DNA of 64,000 bases from Methylotenera sp. Its GTDB lineage: Bacteria; Pseudomonadota; Gammaproteobacteria; Burkholderiales; Methylophilaceae. Below the pieces are notes generated by a model. The model saw only the letters and a program-made list of their open reading frames with translations, was not told where the DNA came from and did not search any database. Positions 36,703 through 46,346 of this stretch are shown in pieces; within the stretch, counting starts at the first letter, position 1; every line of letters starts with the position of its first letter. The stretch lies in NCBI GenBank assembly GCA_030682715.1, contig JAUXNQ010000045.1, positions 1-64,000 on the forward strand, in the 5' to 3' direction. Position numbers and translations under genes: made by a program.

Positions 36703-37230
36703 ATGCGATTAACCACTAAAGGTCGGTTTGCTGTAACAGCAATGTTAGACCTAGCGATCAATGAGACAAAAGACGCACCAGAAACTAAGCCCGTGACACT
36801 CGCGGGCATTAGCGAGCGTCAAGATATATCACTCTCATATTTAGAGCAGCTGTTCAGTCGCTTGCGCAGACAAGGTTTAGTCAAAAGCATTCGTGGCCCA
36901 GGCGGTGGTTATAATTTAGCCAAAAAGTACGCAGATATTTCTGTGGCTGAAATTATCAATGCAGTTGATGAGCAAATTGATGCAACACAATGCGGTGGGC
37001 ATGAAAACTGCCGTGACGAGGGCCGTTGCATGACACACGACCTATGGTCCTCGCTTAATACTAAGATTTTAGAATACTTAGCAGGTGTCACGCTTGCAGA
37101 CATGGTGGCATCGCAACAAAGTGGTCAAAAAGTGTCAATCACGCCACGCAACTGCACTAGTACACATGAAAAAGCCAGTGCACACGACAAGAGTGCAGTG
37201 ATTAACACCGTATCAGTCGTTGTTAATTAA
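36703..37230 (+). CDS. iscR: Rrf2-family iron-sulfur regulator IscR
   Basis: [2Fe-2S] transcription factor that represses the isc operon when clusters are plentiful. It has the Rrf2 winged helix MRLTTKGRFAVTAMLDLAIN and SYLEQLFSRLRRQGLVKSIRGPG, and the cluster-binding cysteines in TQCGGHENCRDEGRCMTHDLW (C-x5-C-x5-C pattern plus His). The 175 residues are slightly longer than E. coli IscR, with a basic C-terminal tail. First gene of the isc operon. Confidence 0.96.
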   Translation: MRLTTKGRFAVTAMLDLAINETKDAPETKPVTLAGISERQDISLSYLEQLFSRLRRQGLVKSIRGPGGGYNLAKKYADISVAEIINAVDEQIDATQCGGHENCRDEGRCMTHDLWSSLNTKILEYLAGVTLADMVASQQSGQKVSITPRNCTSTHEKASAHDKSAVINTVSVVVN

Positions 37231-37251
37231 ACATCTGGTTAAGTTAAACCC

Positions 37252-38397
37252 ATGTCTAGCATCTATTTAGATCATAACGCGACAACAGCACTTGACCAGC
37301 ACGTGCTAGAGAGCATGTTGCCTTGGATGCAAAGCCAAAGTGGCAACCCAACAAGCCGCCATATATTCGGCAGGTCAGCGCGAGATGCAGTTGAACAAGC
37401 AAGAACGCAAGTGGCTGAAGCTTGTGGTGCTTACGCTTCACAAGTGATTTTTACCGCTTCGGGTACTGAAGCGAATAACTTTGCAGTAAAAGGTATTGCA
37501 GCTAGCCAAGTAGGAAGCCAGATTTTGCATAGCGCCATTGAGCACCCTTGTGTATCTAGGCCAGCAAGGGCAATGCAACAAGCAGGATGGCTAAGCAGTG
37601 AAATTGGCGTAAATGAAAGTGGTGTTTTAAACATTGCTCAATTGCAGCAACAGCTTCAAACGCCAACCAGCGTTGTATCTGTGATGCTCGCCAATAATGA
37701 AACTGGCGTCATTCAGGATGTTGCAGAGATTGCTGAAATCTCACGTAAAGCTGGTGCTTTCATGCATACGGATGCGGTACAGGGCCTAGGTAAAATACCT
37801 GTTAATTTTACTGATTTAGACGTGCACGCGATGACGATTTCAAGCCATAAAATTCATGGCCCACAGGGCGCAGCGGCACTGATTTTAGATAAACGTGTTG
37901 ATATACAGCCACTGTTACACGGCGGTGGTCAAGAACGTGGTTTACGTAGCGGCACAGAAAATGTTGCAGCAATCGTTGGCTTTGGGATGGCATGTGAACT
38001 TGCAATTGCAAACTTGGCACACTTTAATAGCCATACACAAATATTACGTAATGCATTTGAGCATGGATTAAAATCGCTCAATGTCACGGTATTTAGCAGC
38101 GATGCAACACGCTTACCCAATACCAGCTTTTTTGCATTAGACGGCATTGAGGGTGAAACTTTAGTGACGGCATTAGACCGAAAAGGCTTTGCCGTAGCCA
38201 GCGGCTCTGCATGCTCGAGTGACAGCACGGAGCCTAGCCATGTATTACTGGCGATGGGTATTGCGCCAGATTTAGCCCGCGGTGCGGTACGCGTAAGCTT
38301 TGGTGCTCACAACACTTTATTACAAGTAACAGACTTTTTAACAACGCTTAAGAATGAAATTTTGAGACTAAAACAGCTCACTAGTATTGCCGCATAA
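37252..38397 (+). CDS. cysteine desulfurase, NifS/IscS-like paralogue
   Basis: A PLP enzyme that takes sulfur from cysteine. YLDHNATTALDQHVLE opens the fold, the PLP lysine is in SSHKIHGPQGAAAL near residue 200, and the catalytic cysteine is in ASGSACSSDSTEPS near 320. At 381 residues it is shorter and clearly diverged from the neighbouring IscS. Lying between iscR and iscS, it seems to be a second desulfurase of the same operon; it may serve other sulfur acceptors. Both active-site residues are intact. Confidence 0.9.
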   Translation: MSSIYLDHNATTALDQHVLESMLPWMQSQSGNPTSRHIFGRSARDAVEQARTQVAEACGAYASQVIFTASGTEANNFAVKGIAASQVGSQILHSAIEHPCVSRPARAMQQAGWLSSEIGVNESGVLNIAQLQQQLQTPTSVVSVMLANNETGVIQDVAEIAEISRKAGAFMHTDAVQGLGKIPVNFTDLDVHAMTISSHKIHGPQGAAALILDKRVDIQPLLHGGGQERGLRSGTENVAAIVGFGMACELAIANLAHFNSHTQILRNAFEHGLKSLNVTVFSSDATRLPNTSFFALDGIEGETLVTALDRKGFAVASGSACSSDSTEPSHVLLAMGIAPDLARGAVRVSFGAHNTLLQVTDFLTTLKNEILRLKQLTSIAA

Positions 38398-38454
38398 GCA
38401 GCCAATATCAGCGCTAATAATATATATAACGTAACAGGTAAGGATAATTAAGAA

Positions 38455-39708
38455 ATGTCAGCATCAATTGAAATGCAAGTATTGAAAGGCTCAGAGCATG
38501 ACCTTCATCCAATTTATTTGGATTACTCAGCCACTACGCCTGTAGATCCTCGCGTTGCCGCAAAAATGATTCCATTCATTACAGAACATTTTGGCAATCC
38601 AGCTTCACGTAGCCACCCTTATGGTTGGACAGCAGAAAAAGCCGTTGAAAACGCTCGTGAAGAAGTCGCTAAATTAGTAGGTGCTGACCCACGCGAGATT
38701 GTTTGGACATCAGGTGCAACAGAATCTAACAACCTTGCCATTAAAGGTGCCGCAAACTTTTATGCAGCCAAAGGCAAACACATCATTACGGTAGCTACTG
38801 AGCATAAAGCAGTGATTGATACAGTACGCGAGCTAGAGCGCCAAGGTTTTGAAGCCACTTATTTACAACCAGAACCAAGCGGCTTGCTTGATTTAGAAAA
38901 GTTCAAAGCGGCTATTCGTCCAGATACTGTGTTGGTTTCTGTGATGTTAGTGAACAACGAAATTGGTGTGATACAAGACATCACCGCCATTGGTAATATT
39001 TGTCGTGAAAATGGCATCATTTTCCATGTAGATGCTGCGCAAGCAACTGGCAAAGTACATATTGATTTAGAAAAATTGCCAGTAGATTTAATGAGCTTTA
39101 GTGCGCATAAAACATACGGCCCTAAAGGTATTGGTGCATTGTACGTGCGCCGTAAACCGCGCATCCGTATTGAGGCACAAATGCACGGTGGCGGTCATGA
39201 GCGCGGTATGCGCTCAGGCACACTGGCAACACACCAAATTGTTGGTATGGGCGAAGCATTCCGTATCGCGCGCGAAGAGATGGATGAAGAAAATATTCGC
39301 ATCCGTCGCTTACGCGATAAATTACTTAATGGTCTGCAAAATATTGAAGAAGTTTACGTCAATGGCGACCTAGAAAAACGTGTACCGCACAACTTAAACA
39401 TCAGCTTTAACTATGTGGAAGGTGAATCACTGATTATGGCAGTAAAAGGCATTGCAGTATCTAGCGGCTCGGCATGTACATCAGCCAGCCTTGAGCCTAG
39501 CTACGTGTTACGCGCACTTGGCCGTAGTGATGAGTTAGCACACAGCTCAATCCGTTTTTCAATTGGTCGTTTCACAACAGATGAAGATGTGGACTACACG
39601 ATCAGTTTAATGAAAGGCAAAATTGATAAATTAAGAGAGCTTTCACCACTTTGGGAAATGTTTAAAGATGGTGTAGATCTATCAAAAGTAGAATGGGCAG
39701 CACACTAG
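38455..39708 (+). CDS. iscS: cysteine desulfurase IscS
   Basis: Principal desulfurase for Fe-S cluster assembly and tRNA thiolation. Motifs: [23 protein letters not shown] lysine in [18 protein letters not shown], and catalytic cysteine in [20 protein letters not shown] near residue 340. The 417 residues include a short N-terminal extension before the conserved start. The C-terminus ends with the IscS pattern [19 protein letters not shown]. Followed by a repeat-filled gap of 367 bp before iscU. Confidence 0.97.
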   Translation: MSASIEMQVLKGSEHDLHPIYLDYSATTPVDPRVAAKMIPFITEHFGNPASRSHPYGWTAEKAVENAREEVAKLVGADPREIVWTSGATESNNLAIKGAANFYAAKGKHIITVATEHKAVIDTVRELERQGFEATYLQPEPSGLLDLEKFKAAIRPDTVLVSVMLVNNEIGVIQDITAIGNICRENGIIFHVDAAQATGKVHIDLEKLPVDLMSFSAHKTYGPKGIGALYVRRKPRIRIEAQMHGGGHERGMRSGTLATHQIVGMGEAFRIAREEMDEENIRIRRLRDKLLNGLQNIEEVYVNGDLEKRVPHNLNISFNYVEGESLIMAVKGIAVSSGSACTSASLEPSYVLRALGRSDELAHSSIRFSIGRFTTDEDVDYTISLMKGKIDKLRELSPLWEMFKDGVDLSKVEWAAH

Positions 39709-39712
39709 AAAG

Positions 39713-39811
39713 CGTTCTTTGCATGTCTGGCGTTGTTGCAGGCTTGCTCGTTTAGAAAAAATAAACTTCATGCATTTTCGTCTAGTCATAACAAGTAAGT
39801 GAACGTTTTTT
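39713..39811. repeat. inverted-repeat element 1 after iscS
   Basis: AAAGCGTTC near 39710-39717 and GAACGTTTTT near 39801-39810 are inverted, and within them GCATG and CATGC form a second arm. The arms are imperfect. It is the first of three consecutive palindromic elements in the iscS-iscU gap and differs in sequence from the other two. Confidence 0.45.
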
Positions 39812-39836
39812 ATAAAAGCTTCAAGAAATAATACAA

Positions 39837-39937
39837 GTGTTTGAAATAGGAAGCAAAATCAAGGCGACAAGCTGAAGACAGTACGTATAGTACGGCGAAG
39901 CGCAGTTAACGCCGAGTTTGCGATGTATTTCAAACAC
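39837..39937. repeat. 101-bp palindromic repeat, copy 1
   Basis: Perfect 11-bp terminal inverted repeats GTGTTTGAAAT and ATTTCAAACAC enclose a core that includes GCAAAATCAAG, GACAGTACG, TAGTACGGC and GAGTTTGC. The core recurs in copy 2 just downstream, but the terminal stem sequence is different. The inner parts (GCAAA with TTTGC, GGCG with CGCC) also pair, giving one long hairpin. Confidence 0.8.
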
Positions 39938-39958
39938 ACAAAGTAGTTAAATTATTAA

Positions 39959-40060
39959 ATGAATTAAAAAGCGAAGCAAAATCAAGACGGCAAGCCGCAG
40001 ACAGTACGAATAGTACGGCAAGGCTTGCCAACGCAGAGTTTGCAATGCATTTTAATTCAT
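39959..40060. repeat. 102-bp palindromic repeat, copy 2
   Basis: Perfect 11-bp terminal inverted repeats ATGAATTAAAA and TTTTAATTCAT enclose the same core as copy 1 (GAAGCAAAATCAAG, AGACAGTACG, ATAGTACGGC, GCAGAGTTTGCAATG). An internal GGCAAGCC/GGCTTGCC stem is perfect. It ends 15 bases before the iscU start and lies just ahead of its AGGAG ribosome binding site, so it could influence iscU expression. Confidence 0.8.
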
Positions 40061-40075
40061 CACAGGAGAACCAAA

Positions 40076-40471
40076 ATGGCATATTCAGACAAGGTATTAG
40101 ATCACTATGAGAACCCGCGTAACGTTGGTTCATTAGATAAAAACGATCCTCATGTAGGCACTGGCATGGTAGGTGCACCCGCTTGTGGCGATGTAATGAA
40201 GTTAATGATCAAAGTCAATGATAACGGCATTATTGAAGATGCAAAATTCAAAACTTATGGTTGCGGCTCTGCAATTGCTTCTAGCTCATTAGTAACAGAG
40301 TGGCTAAAAGGCAGAACCATTGAAGAAGCTTATGCCATTAAAAATTCTGAGATCGCCGAAGAGTTGGCCTTGCCTCCTGTTAAAATTCACTGCTCAGTGT
40401 TAGCTGAAGATGCCATTAAAGCGGCAGTAGCTGACATTAAAGCTAAGCAAGCAGCAAAAGCAGAGGCTTAA
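40076..40471 (+). CDS. iscU: Fe-S cluster assembly scaffold IscU
   Basis: Scaffold on which IscS-derived sulfur and iron form [2Fe-2S] and [4Fe-4S] clusters. Begins MAYSDKVLDHYENPRNVG; the three ligand cysteines are in GAPACGDVM, KTYGCGSAIA and KIHCSVLAEDA, with the HscA-recognition LPPVK just before the last. Length 131 residues from ATG 40076, which follows AGGAG; an upstream in-frame start lies inside the repeat and is rejected. Confidence 0.98.
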   Translation: MAYSDKVLDHYENPRNVGSLDKNDPHVGTGMVGAPACGDVMKLMIKVNDNGIIEDAKFKTYGCGSAIASSSLVTEWLKGRTIEEAYAIKNSEIAEELALPPVKIHCSVLAEDAIKAAVADIKAKQAAKAEA

Positions 40472-40541
40472 CTTACGCGTAGGAGCGTTCTTTAGAGATC
40501 ATTCCTACAAATATCACTTTTATAGTTACTAAAAATCAAAC
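40472..40541. repeat. short GTAGGA...TCCTAC palindrome between iscU and iscA
   Basis: GTAGGA and TCCTAC (about 40480-40510) are inverted around GCGTTCTTTAGAGATCAT. A related GTAGG/CCTAC arrangement appears between hscA and fdx. Likely a small REP-type sequence; no T-run. Confidence 0.4.
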
Positions 40542-40865
40542 ATGGCAATCACACTTACACAAACCGCGGCAAGCCGCGTTGAAAAATTTCTTGAGAATCG
40601 CGGTAAAGGCGTAGGTCTGCGCTTGGGCGTTAAAACCACTGGTTGCTCAGGGATGGCTTACACACTTGAGTTTGTAGATGACATGCAACCAGAAGATATT
40701 GCATTTGAGAGCCATGGTATTAAAGTCATTGTTGATCCAAAAAGCTTGGTTTACATTGACGGCACAGAGTTAGACTTCACTAAAGAAGGCCTGAACGAAG
40801 GCTTCAAATTTAACAATCCTAACGTTAAAGATGAATGTGGCTGTGGTGAGAGCTTCACGGTTTAA
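40542..40865 (+). CDS. iscA: A-type Fe-S carrier IscA
   Basis: Carrier that passes assembled clusters to apo-proteins. The family cysteines are in [13 protein letters not shown] (about residue 35) and the C-terminal ECGCGESF. The 107-residue length is standard. Third assembly gene after iscS and iscU. Confidence 0.97.
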   Translation: MAITLTQTAASRVEKFLENRGKGVGLRLGVKTTGCSGMAYTLEFVDDMQPEDIAFESHGIKVIVDPKSLVYIDGTELDFTKEGLNEGFKFNNPNVKDECGCGESFTV

Positions 40866-40877
40866 ACATAGACGCAC

Positions 40878-41408
40878 ATGCAGAATACGCCAATTAACTA
40901 TTTTGAACTATTTGCTATTGCAGAACAGTTTGACCTCGATGAAACTACACTAGAAAGCAATTTCCGCAAAACTCAATCTGCAAACCACCCTGATCGGTTT
41001 ATCAGTGCGCCAGCATCAGAAAAACTCGTAGCCATGCAACTAGCCACCTTAGCTAATGAAGCTTACAGTGTGTTAAAGAGCCCTGCCAAACGCGCTAAAT
41101 ACATGCTGGAACAACATAGCATAGACGCTATCGCAGATACGAACACTGCCATGCCAGCCGAGTTTTTGATGCAGCAAATGGAATGGCGCGAACGCATTGA
41201 AGATGCAAAAATGGCGCGTAACATTGCTGAGCTAGATGAAATTGCTGGCGAGTTGAAATTAGAAACTAACTCATTAATCAATGAGCTACATGAGTTACTG
41301 GACATTAAGAAAGATCTAACTTCGGCTACAGCCGTCACACGTAAACTTATTTTTATTGATAAAGTTTGTGCCGACATTGACCAAGTCATCGAACAGCTCG
41401 ATGATTAA
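40878..41408 (+). CDS. hscB: Fe-S co-chaperone HscB
   Basis: J-domain protein that brings IscU to HscA and stimulates its ATPase. The J-domain HPD motif is in SANHPDRFI near residue 37, followed by LANEAYSVLKSPAKRAKYML, and a C-terminal three-helix domain for IscU binding. Length 176 residues. Thirteen bases after iscA. Confidence 0.96.
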   Translation: MQNTPINYFELFAIAEQFDLDETTLESNFRKTQSANHPDRFISAPASEKLVAMQLATLANEAYSVLKSPAKRAKYMLEQHSIDAIADTNTAMPAEFLMQQMEWRERIEDAKMARNIAELDEIAGELKLETNSLINELHELLDIKKDLTSATAVTRKLIFIDKVCADIDQVIEQLDD

Positions 41409-41505
41409 AAGTCAGATAATTAAGAAGTTAATGATTAAACCGTTAAATCATTAGCATAGCAATCACATCAATGTAACAAACAATAGATAAGCAACTAGTA
41501 AACTT

Positions 41506-43401
41506 ATGGCATTACTCCAAATTTCAGAACCTGGCATGAGTGCCGCACCACATCAGCATAGACTTGCTGTAGGTATCGACTTAGGCACCACTAATTCACT
41601 CATTGCGACTGTTCGTAGTAGCATGAGCACTATTTTGCAAGATGACTTTGGTCATGCTTTATTGCCCTCTGTTGTTCGCTATATGCCTAATGGGGACATT
41701 GTCGTTGGCCACGAGGCGCAAGCGCACCAAAGTGAAGACCCAATCAACACGATTACATCAGTCAAACGTTTTATGGGTCGCAGTTTGAACGACATTGCCA
41801 ATAAAGCACATATCCCATACCGATTTGTAGAGGGTACAGACTCAACTACAACACGTAGCTTACAACTGCAAACCCGCGCTGGCCTTAAAACACCTATTGA
41901 GATTTCGGCTGAAATACTTAAAGCACTTAAAGCGCGTGCAGAAAAATCTCTAGGCGGAGAATTAGTGGGTGCAGTCATTACGGTGCCCGCTTACTTTGAT
42001 GATGCGCAGCGTCAAGCCACTAAAGATGCCGCACGTTTAGCAGGTTTAAATGTACTACGCTTACTTAATGAACCAACAGCTGCTGCGGTAGCCTATGGCC
42101 TAGATAACGCTGCAGAAGGTACTTTTGTCATTTACGATTTAGGTGGCGGCACATTCGATGTGTCTATCTTACGTTTATCTAAAGGTGTGTTTGAGGTACT
42201 TGCCACCAATGGTGACGCAGCGCTTGGTGGTGATGACTTTGACCAGCGCATCTATTGCTGGGTCTTAGATAAAGTACGTGAAACCAATGCCAATTTCTCA
42301 CCGCTGAATGAAGAAGATACCAGACTATTGCTCACAAAAGCACGGCAGGCGAAAGAATGGCTCACTGACAACTTTGAAGCACAAATTGTTTGTAAATTAA
42401 ACAACGGCACATTGGTAGATGTAACGCTAACTGCACCCCAACTGGTTGAAGTCACCGAGCATTTAGTCAGCAAAACCTTATCACCAACACGCAAAGCCAT
42501 GCGTGATGCTAAGCTTAATCTTGAAGATATCAATGGTGTAGTAATGGTTGGTGGTGCTACACGTATGCCGCATATTAGACATGCCGTACAAGAATACTTT
42601 AAACAAGAACCTCTCACTAACTTAGACCCTGACAAAGTCGTTGCCTTAGGTGCAGCGATTCAAGCGAATATATTGGCTGGTAATAAAAGTGATGATGATC
42701 TATTACTATTAGATGTTACCCCTCTCTCTTTGGGCTTAGAAACCATGGGTGGGCTTGTAGAAAAAGTCATTCATCGTAATAGCACACTACCAATTGCACG
42801 CGCTCAAGAGTTCACTACCTATAAAGATGGACAAACCGCTATGAGTGTTCATGTCGTGCAAGGTGAACGCGAACTAGTGAGTGACTGTCGATCTTTAGCC
42901 CGTTTTGAGTTGCGGAGCATCCCGCCCATGGCGGCTGGTGCAGCACGGATTCGTGTAACATTTACTGTAGATGCAGATGGTTTATTATCAGTATCAGCCC
43001 GTGAGCAAAGCACAGGTATTGAAGCACATATCGAAGTGAAACCATCTTACGGACTGACTGAGGATGAAATCACCAGCATGCTTAAAGCATCATTTAACAG
43101 TGCAGAGGATGATAAAAAAGCACGTATGCTTGCTGAGGCAAGAGTGAATGCAGGCGCAATTATCAGCTCAGTAAGTGCCGCTTTAGCCGTAGATAGCAAT
43201 CTAATCAGTGCAACTGAAATAGAAGCAATTGAGGCAGAAATTAAAAAATTACAAGCACTTACAACGGCTGAAGATGCTACTGCGATTAATCAAGCAGTAG
43301 ATACGCTCAATCATGCAACGGAGACATTTGCAGCCGCCCGCATGAACGCCAGCGTAAGCCGTGCGCTAGCAGGAAAGAATTTAGATTCGATTAACCTGTA
43401 G
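41506..43401 (+). CDS. hscA: Fe-S assembly Hsp70 chaperone HscA
   Basis: Specialised Hsp70 that releases clusters from IscU. ATPase motifs: [13 protein letters not shown] near residue 25, [34 protein letters not shown] near 210 and [11 protein letters not shown] near 350; the substrate domain follows, opening with [14 protein letters not shown]. At 631 residues it is HscA- rather than DnaK-sized, and it lies between hscB and fdx. Confidence 0.97.
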   Translation: MALLQISEPGMSAAPHQHRLAVGIDLGTTNSLIATVRSSMSTILQDDFGHALLPSVVRYMPNGDIVVGHEAQAHQSEDPINTITSVKRFMGRSLNDIANKAHIPYRFVEGTDSTTTRSLQLQTRAGLKTPIEISAEILKALKARAEKSLGGELVGAVITVPAYFDDAQRQATKDAARLAGLNVLRLLNEPTAAAVAYGLDNAAEGTFVIYDLGGGTFDVSILRLSKGVFEVLATNGDAALGGDDFDQRIYCWVLDKVRETNANFSPLNEEDTRLLLTKARQAKEWLTDNFEAQIVCKLNNGTLVDVTLTAPQLVEVTEHLVSKTLSPTRKAMRDAKLNLEDINGVVMVGGATRMPHIRHAVQEYFKQEPLTNLDPDKVVALGAAIQANILAGNKSDDDLLLLDVTPLSLGLETMGGLVEKVIHRNSTLPIARAQEFTTYKDGQTAMSVHVVQGERELVSDCRSLARFELRSIPPMAAGAARIRVTFTVDADGLLSVSAREQSTGIEAHIEVKPSYGLTEDEITSMLKASFNSAEDDKKARMLAEARVNAGAIISSVSAALAVDSNLISATEIEAIEAEIKKLQALTTAEDATAINQAVDTLNHATETFAAARMNASVSRALAGKNLDSINL

Positions 43402-43486
43402 GTGCGATATTTATATCGTGATAGTAACGTGACCAAAATTACGGCAGTTACCACTGTCATTCGTGATTTAAAAATCGCGCCTACTT
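43398..43486. repeat. imperfect palindrome between hscA and fdx
   Basis: The ends GTAGGTGCGAT and ATCGCGCCTAC are inverted, with further inner partial pairing (ATTTATATCG, CGATTTTTAAAT on the opposite strand). It spans most of the gap to fdx and resembles REP-type GTAGG...CCTAC repeats. Confidence 0.5.
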
Positions 43487-43498
43487 TAAGGAAATAAC

Positions 43499-43840
43499 AT
43501 GCCACAAATTATTATTCTGCCACACGTAGAACTATGCCCAGATGGTGCAGCAATTGAAGCACAAACAGGTGAGTCTATTTGCGACGTCTTACTCAATAAC
43601 GATATTGATATCGATCACGCGTGCGACAAAGCCTGCGCATGTACAACATGTCATGTGATTGTACGTGAAGGCTTTAAATCACTCAGTGAGTCTACTGAGC
43701 AAGAAGATGATTTGCTTGATAAAGCATGGGGCTTAGAACCAAACTCAAGGCTATCGTGCCAAGCAGTGGTTGGCACAGAAGACTTAGTCGTAGAAATTCC
43801 AAAATACAGCATCAACATGGCAAAAGAAGGTCATCGCTAG
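43499..43840 (+). CDS. fdx: isc-type [2Fe-2S] ferredoxin
   Basis: Adrenodoxin-type ferredoxin that supplies electrons to cluster assembly. The four ligands are in CDKACACTTCHV (C-x5-C-x2-C) and LSCQAVVG near the C-terminus. The 113-residue length and C-terminal ISC-specific region (LVVEIPKYSIN) fit Fdx. AAGGAAAT precedes the ATG. Last gene of the isc operon, closed by a terminator. Confidence 0.96.
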   Translation: MPQIIILPHVELCPDGAAIEAQTGESICDVLLNNDIDIDHACDKACACTTCHVIVREGFKSLSESTEQEDDLLDKAWGLEPNSRLSCQAVVGTEDLVVEIPKYSINMAKEGHR

Positions 43841-43898
43841 AAAAATCAGAACAACCCCTAGCCTCTAAAGCACTCGGTAAATTAATGAATATTCTACC

Positions 43899-43932
43899 CG
43901 TAAAAAAACCGCCTATTGGCGGTTTTTTTACG
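43899..43932. terminator. bidirectional terminator between fdx and carbonic anhydrase
   Basis: CGTAAAAAAACCGCC and GGCGGTTTTTTTACG form a perfect 15-base inverted repeat with a four-base loop, giving a GC stem flanked by A- and T-runs. It can end both the isc transcript and the convergent carbonic anhydrase transcript. Confidence 0.9.
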
Positions 43933-43941
43933 AATCAACGA

Positions 43942-44586
43942 TTAGCCAACATAAGTATCTTCTAAGAAATCTACCTTGCCCGTAGCAAGGTCATAAATAG
44001 AACCAATAATCGCAATTTGACGTGCTTCAATCATGTCATTCACGATATCACTTTGACGAATAATGGTATCAATCTGATGCTTTACATTCAGCACATTAAT
44101 CTTTTGAACAAAGTCTGGATTTTTAGAAGTCCTATCCTCCTGATTAACGACAGTCTTCTCATGACGAATAGAGGGTTTAATAAAGTTAATAATTTCGCCA
44201 ATATGCCCATCTTTAAAGTCATCGCATGCAGCTTTAACAGCACCACAACTGGTATGCCCCATCACCACAATTAATTTGCTACCTAGATATTTAGAACTAA
44301 ACTCTAAACTACCAATAGCTTTATCAGAAGCAATGTTACCTGCCAAACGCACGCTAAAAATATCACCTAACGCTTGGTCAAATAACAACTCAACTGGCGC
44401 ACGAGAATCACTGCAACTTAAAAAAGACGCAAAAGGATGTTGTTTATCTTTAGTAATATTCAGCAAACTTTGAAAGTCTTTGTCATCAGAATAGTTACTC
44501 GTAAACCGAAGATTACCTTCGATTAGAATATCTAAAGCTTCTTTTGGAGACATTAAGTCGCGATTAAGTAAAGGGTGTTTGTACAT
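43942..44586 (-). CDS. beta-class carbonic anhydrase
   Basis: Interconverts carbon dioxide and bicarbonate. Zinc ligands are visible: Cys58 with Asp60-x-Arg62 in FLSCSDSRAPVE, and His111 with Cys114 in MGHTSCGAVKAA. The 214 residues are normal for the class, and no signal peptide is seen, so it acts in the cytoplasm. It is 58 bp downstream of the SulP transporter on the same strand, forming a bicarbonate-handling pair. Confidence 0.93.
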   Translation of the reverse strand: MYKHPLLNRDLMSPKEALDILIEGNLRFTSNYSDDKDFQSLLNITKDKQHPFASFLSCSDSRAPVELLFDQALGDIFSVRLAGNIASDKAIGSLEFSSKYLGSKLIVVMGHTSCGAVKAACDDFKDGHIGEIINFIKPSIRHEKTVVNQEDRTSKNPDFVQKINVLNVKHQIDTIIRQSDIVNDMIEARQIAIIGSIYDLATGKVDFLEDTYVG

Positions 44587-44644
44587 TTTTATTTCCTATC
44601 ATTGATCTTTATTAACAAGTTGGACCTTCGTATCATAAATGCTA

Positions 44645-46189
44645 TTAATACTTAGGCTGAATAAAATTAATTGTTTCCACTTCAATATTTTTTAATTTAG
44701 CGTGGAGTGGATAATCACGAATAAACTCGACGACGTCATATGCAATCGACTTACAATTAGAGCAATCGATAATCACTTTTGCATTTTTAGGTATCGCCTC
44801 TAGCACTTGCAAAATGCTAGCCTTGTTAAAGAATGAAACCTCTTCAGCTAACACAATGTGGTGAACCTGACGACCATCCTCAGTTGTGGTACTTTCATTC
44901 ATATAGTGAGAATTACGGTAACTATGATGCAATGTATAAAAGATACCAACCACTAAGCCTATCGCAATACCTGTCAACAAGTCTGTTAATAAAATAGCGA
45001 CAACGGTAGCTATAAATGGCGCGAACTGTTCCCAGCCTAACTTATACATATGTGAAAACAATGATGGCTTAGCTAACTTATAACCCACCATAATCAAAAT
45101 TGCAGCCAAACTAGCTAAAGGAATCATATTTAACATACCAGCAATCGTCACGGCACTGAGCAATAGCCAAATACCATGCAAAATTGCTGACAGCTTACTT
45201 TTGGCGCCAAAGGTGATATTGGCAGAGCTACGCACAATCACTTGTGTAATAGGTAAACCGCCAACTAGGCCTGACAACATATTACCAATGCCTTGCGCCT
45301 TAAGTTCTTGATTTGTAGGTGTAATACGTTTAACTGGATCTAGCTTATCAGTTGCCTCTACACATAAAAGTGTTTCTAAGCTCGCCACAATTGCCATCAC
45401 CAAACCAACTTTATAAATTTCTATATTAGTGAGCTGTGAGAAATCTGGCCTTGCAAACTGGCCAAAAAACTCACCAAGATTATTAGCAACAGGCAATTGC
45501 ACGATCTGATTTTCTGCTAAAGAAAAATTAAGAATACCAGACTGGAATAGATAATTTAACAAAATACCAACCAGCACCACGACAATCGGACCTTGTAGCA
45601 ACTCAAACAAGCGATGTTTCTTTGTTAAGGTTGTATCCCATAAAATTAGGATCACCATAGAAATAGCTGCAATTAATAATGCGCCTGGCGTTAATAAGCT
45701 CCATGCATCAGCTAAGGCAGTAAACGTATTGCTACCATCCGCCTGCTCAAAAGACTCGCTACCTTGGTAGTCAAAATCGTAACCTAATGCATGAGGTATC
45801 TGTTTAAGTACAATCAATAAGCCGATACCCGTCAACATTCCCTTAATGACTGATGACGGCACAAAGTATGCAATGAAGCCAGCTTTAAAGTAGCCTAGCA
45901 AAAATTGAATTACCCCAGCGATCATCACAGATAATAAAAATGCTTCAAATGAGCCTAAGGTTCCAATTGCAGTGAGTACAATAACCGCAAGACCCGCTGC
46001 AGGGCCACTAACCCCAAGCTGAGATCCACTAAACATACCCACAACAATACCGCCAACAATACCTGCAATCACACCTGAAAATAATGGTGCGCCAGAAGCA
46101 AGTGCGATACCTAAGCACAATGGCAATGCCACAAAAAATACGACAATACTTGCCGGAAAATCGCTTTTAAACTCTTTAAATAAATTCAT
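44645..46189 (-). CDS. SulP-family anion transporter (bicarbonate/sulfate)
   Basis: A 514-residue permease with a membrane domain of about 12-14 helices (LCLGIALASGAPLFSGVIAG and GVSGPAAGLAVIVLTAIG in the N-terminal half) and a C-terminal STAS domain (about 430-514, containing VIIDCSNCKSIAYDVVEFI). SulP proteins carry sulfate, bicarbonate or other anions, often with sodium. The adjacent carbonic anhydrase favours bicarbonate, as in BicA-type modules, but selectivity cannot be read directly. Confidence 0.88.
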   Translation of the reverse strand: MNLFKEFKSDFPASIVVFFVALPLCLGIALASGAPLFSGVIAGIVGGIVVGMFSGSQLGVSGPAAGLAVIVLTAIGTLGSFEAFLLSVMIAGVIQFLLGYFKAGFIAYFVPSSVIKGMLTGIGLLIVLKQIPHALGYDFDYQGSESFEQADGSNTFTALADAWSLLTPGALLIAAISMVILILWDTTLTKKHRLFELLQGPIVVVLVGILLNYLFQSGILNFSLAENQIVQLPVANNLGEFFGQFARPDFSQLTNIEIYKVGLVMAIVASLETLLCVEATDKLDPVKRITPTNQELKAQGIGNMLSGLVGGLPITQVIVRSSANITFGAKSKLSAILHGIWLLLSAVTIAGMLNMIPLASLAAILIMVGYKLAKPSLFSHMYKLGWEQFAPFIATVVAILLTDLLTGIAIGLVVGIFYTLHHSYRNSHYMNESTTTEDGRQVHHIVLAEEVSFFNKASILQVLEAIPKNAKVIIDCSNCKSIAYDVVEFIRDYPLHAKLKNIEVETINFIQPKY

Positions 46190-46281
46190 TTTTTATTTTA
46201 ATTCCTCTTATAAAAATGATAGTGATTAGCTTATAAGCTTGAGGTAACACTAAGAATACTATATCAAATGGTTACAATCAC

Positions 46282-46312
46282 AAAAGCCCTGCCAGTTAAA
46301 TAACGGCAGGGC
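46282..46312 (-). terminator. terminator after the SKRPY gene cluster
   Basis: GCCCTGCC (46286-46293) and GGCAGGGC (46305-46312) form a perfect stem; on the minus strand it is followed by TTTTGTG. It separates the three small exported-protein genes from sulP. Confidence 0.75.
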
Positions 46313-46346
46313 AAGCTTAAAAAACTAATATGACATATCTATGACA

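Noticed and set aside
39713-40060. CRISPR array in the iscS-iscU gap
   Set aside because: The repeats are ~101 bp palindromes, only two related copies, with no short regular repeats, spacers or cas genes.
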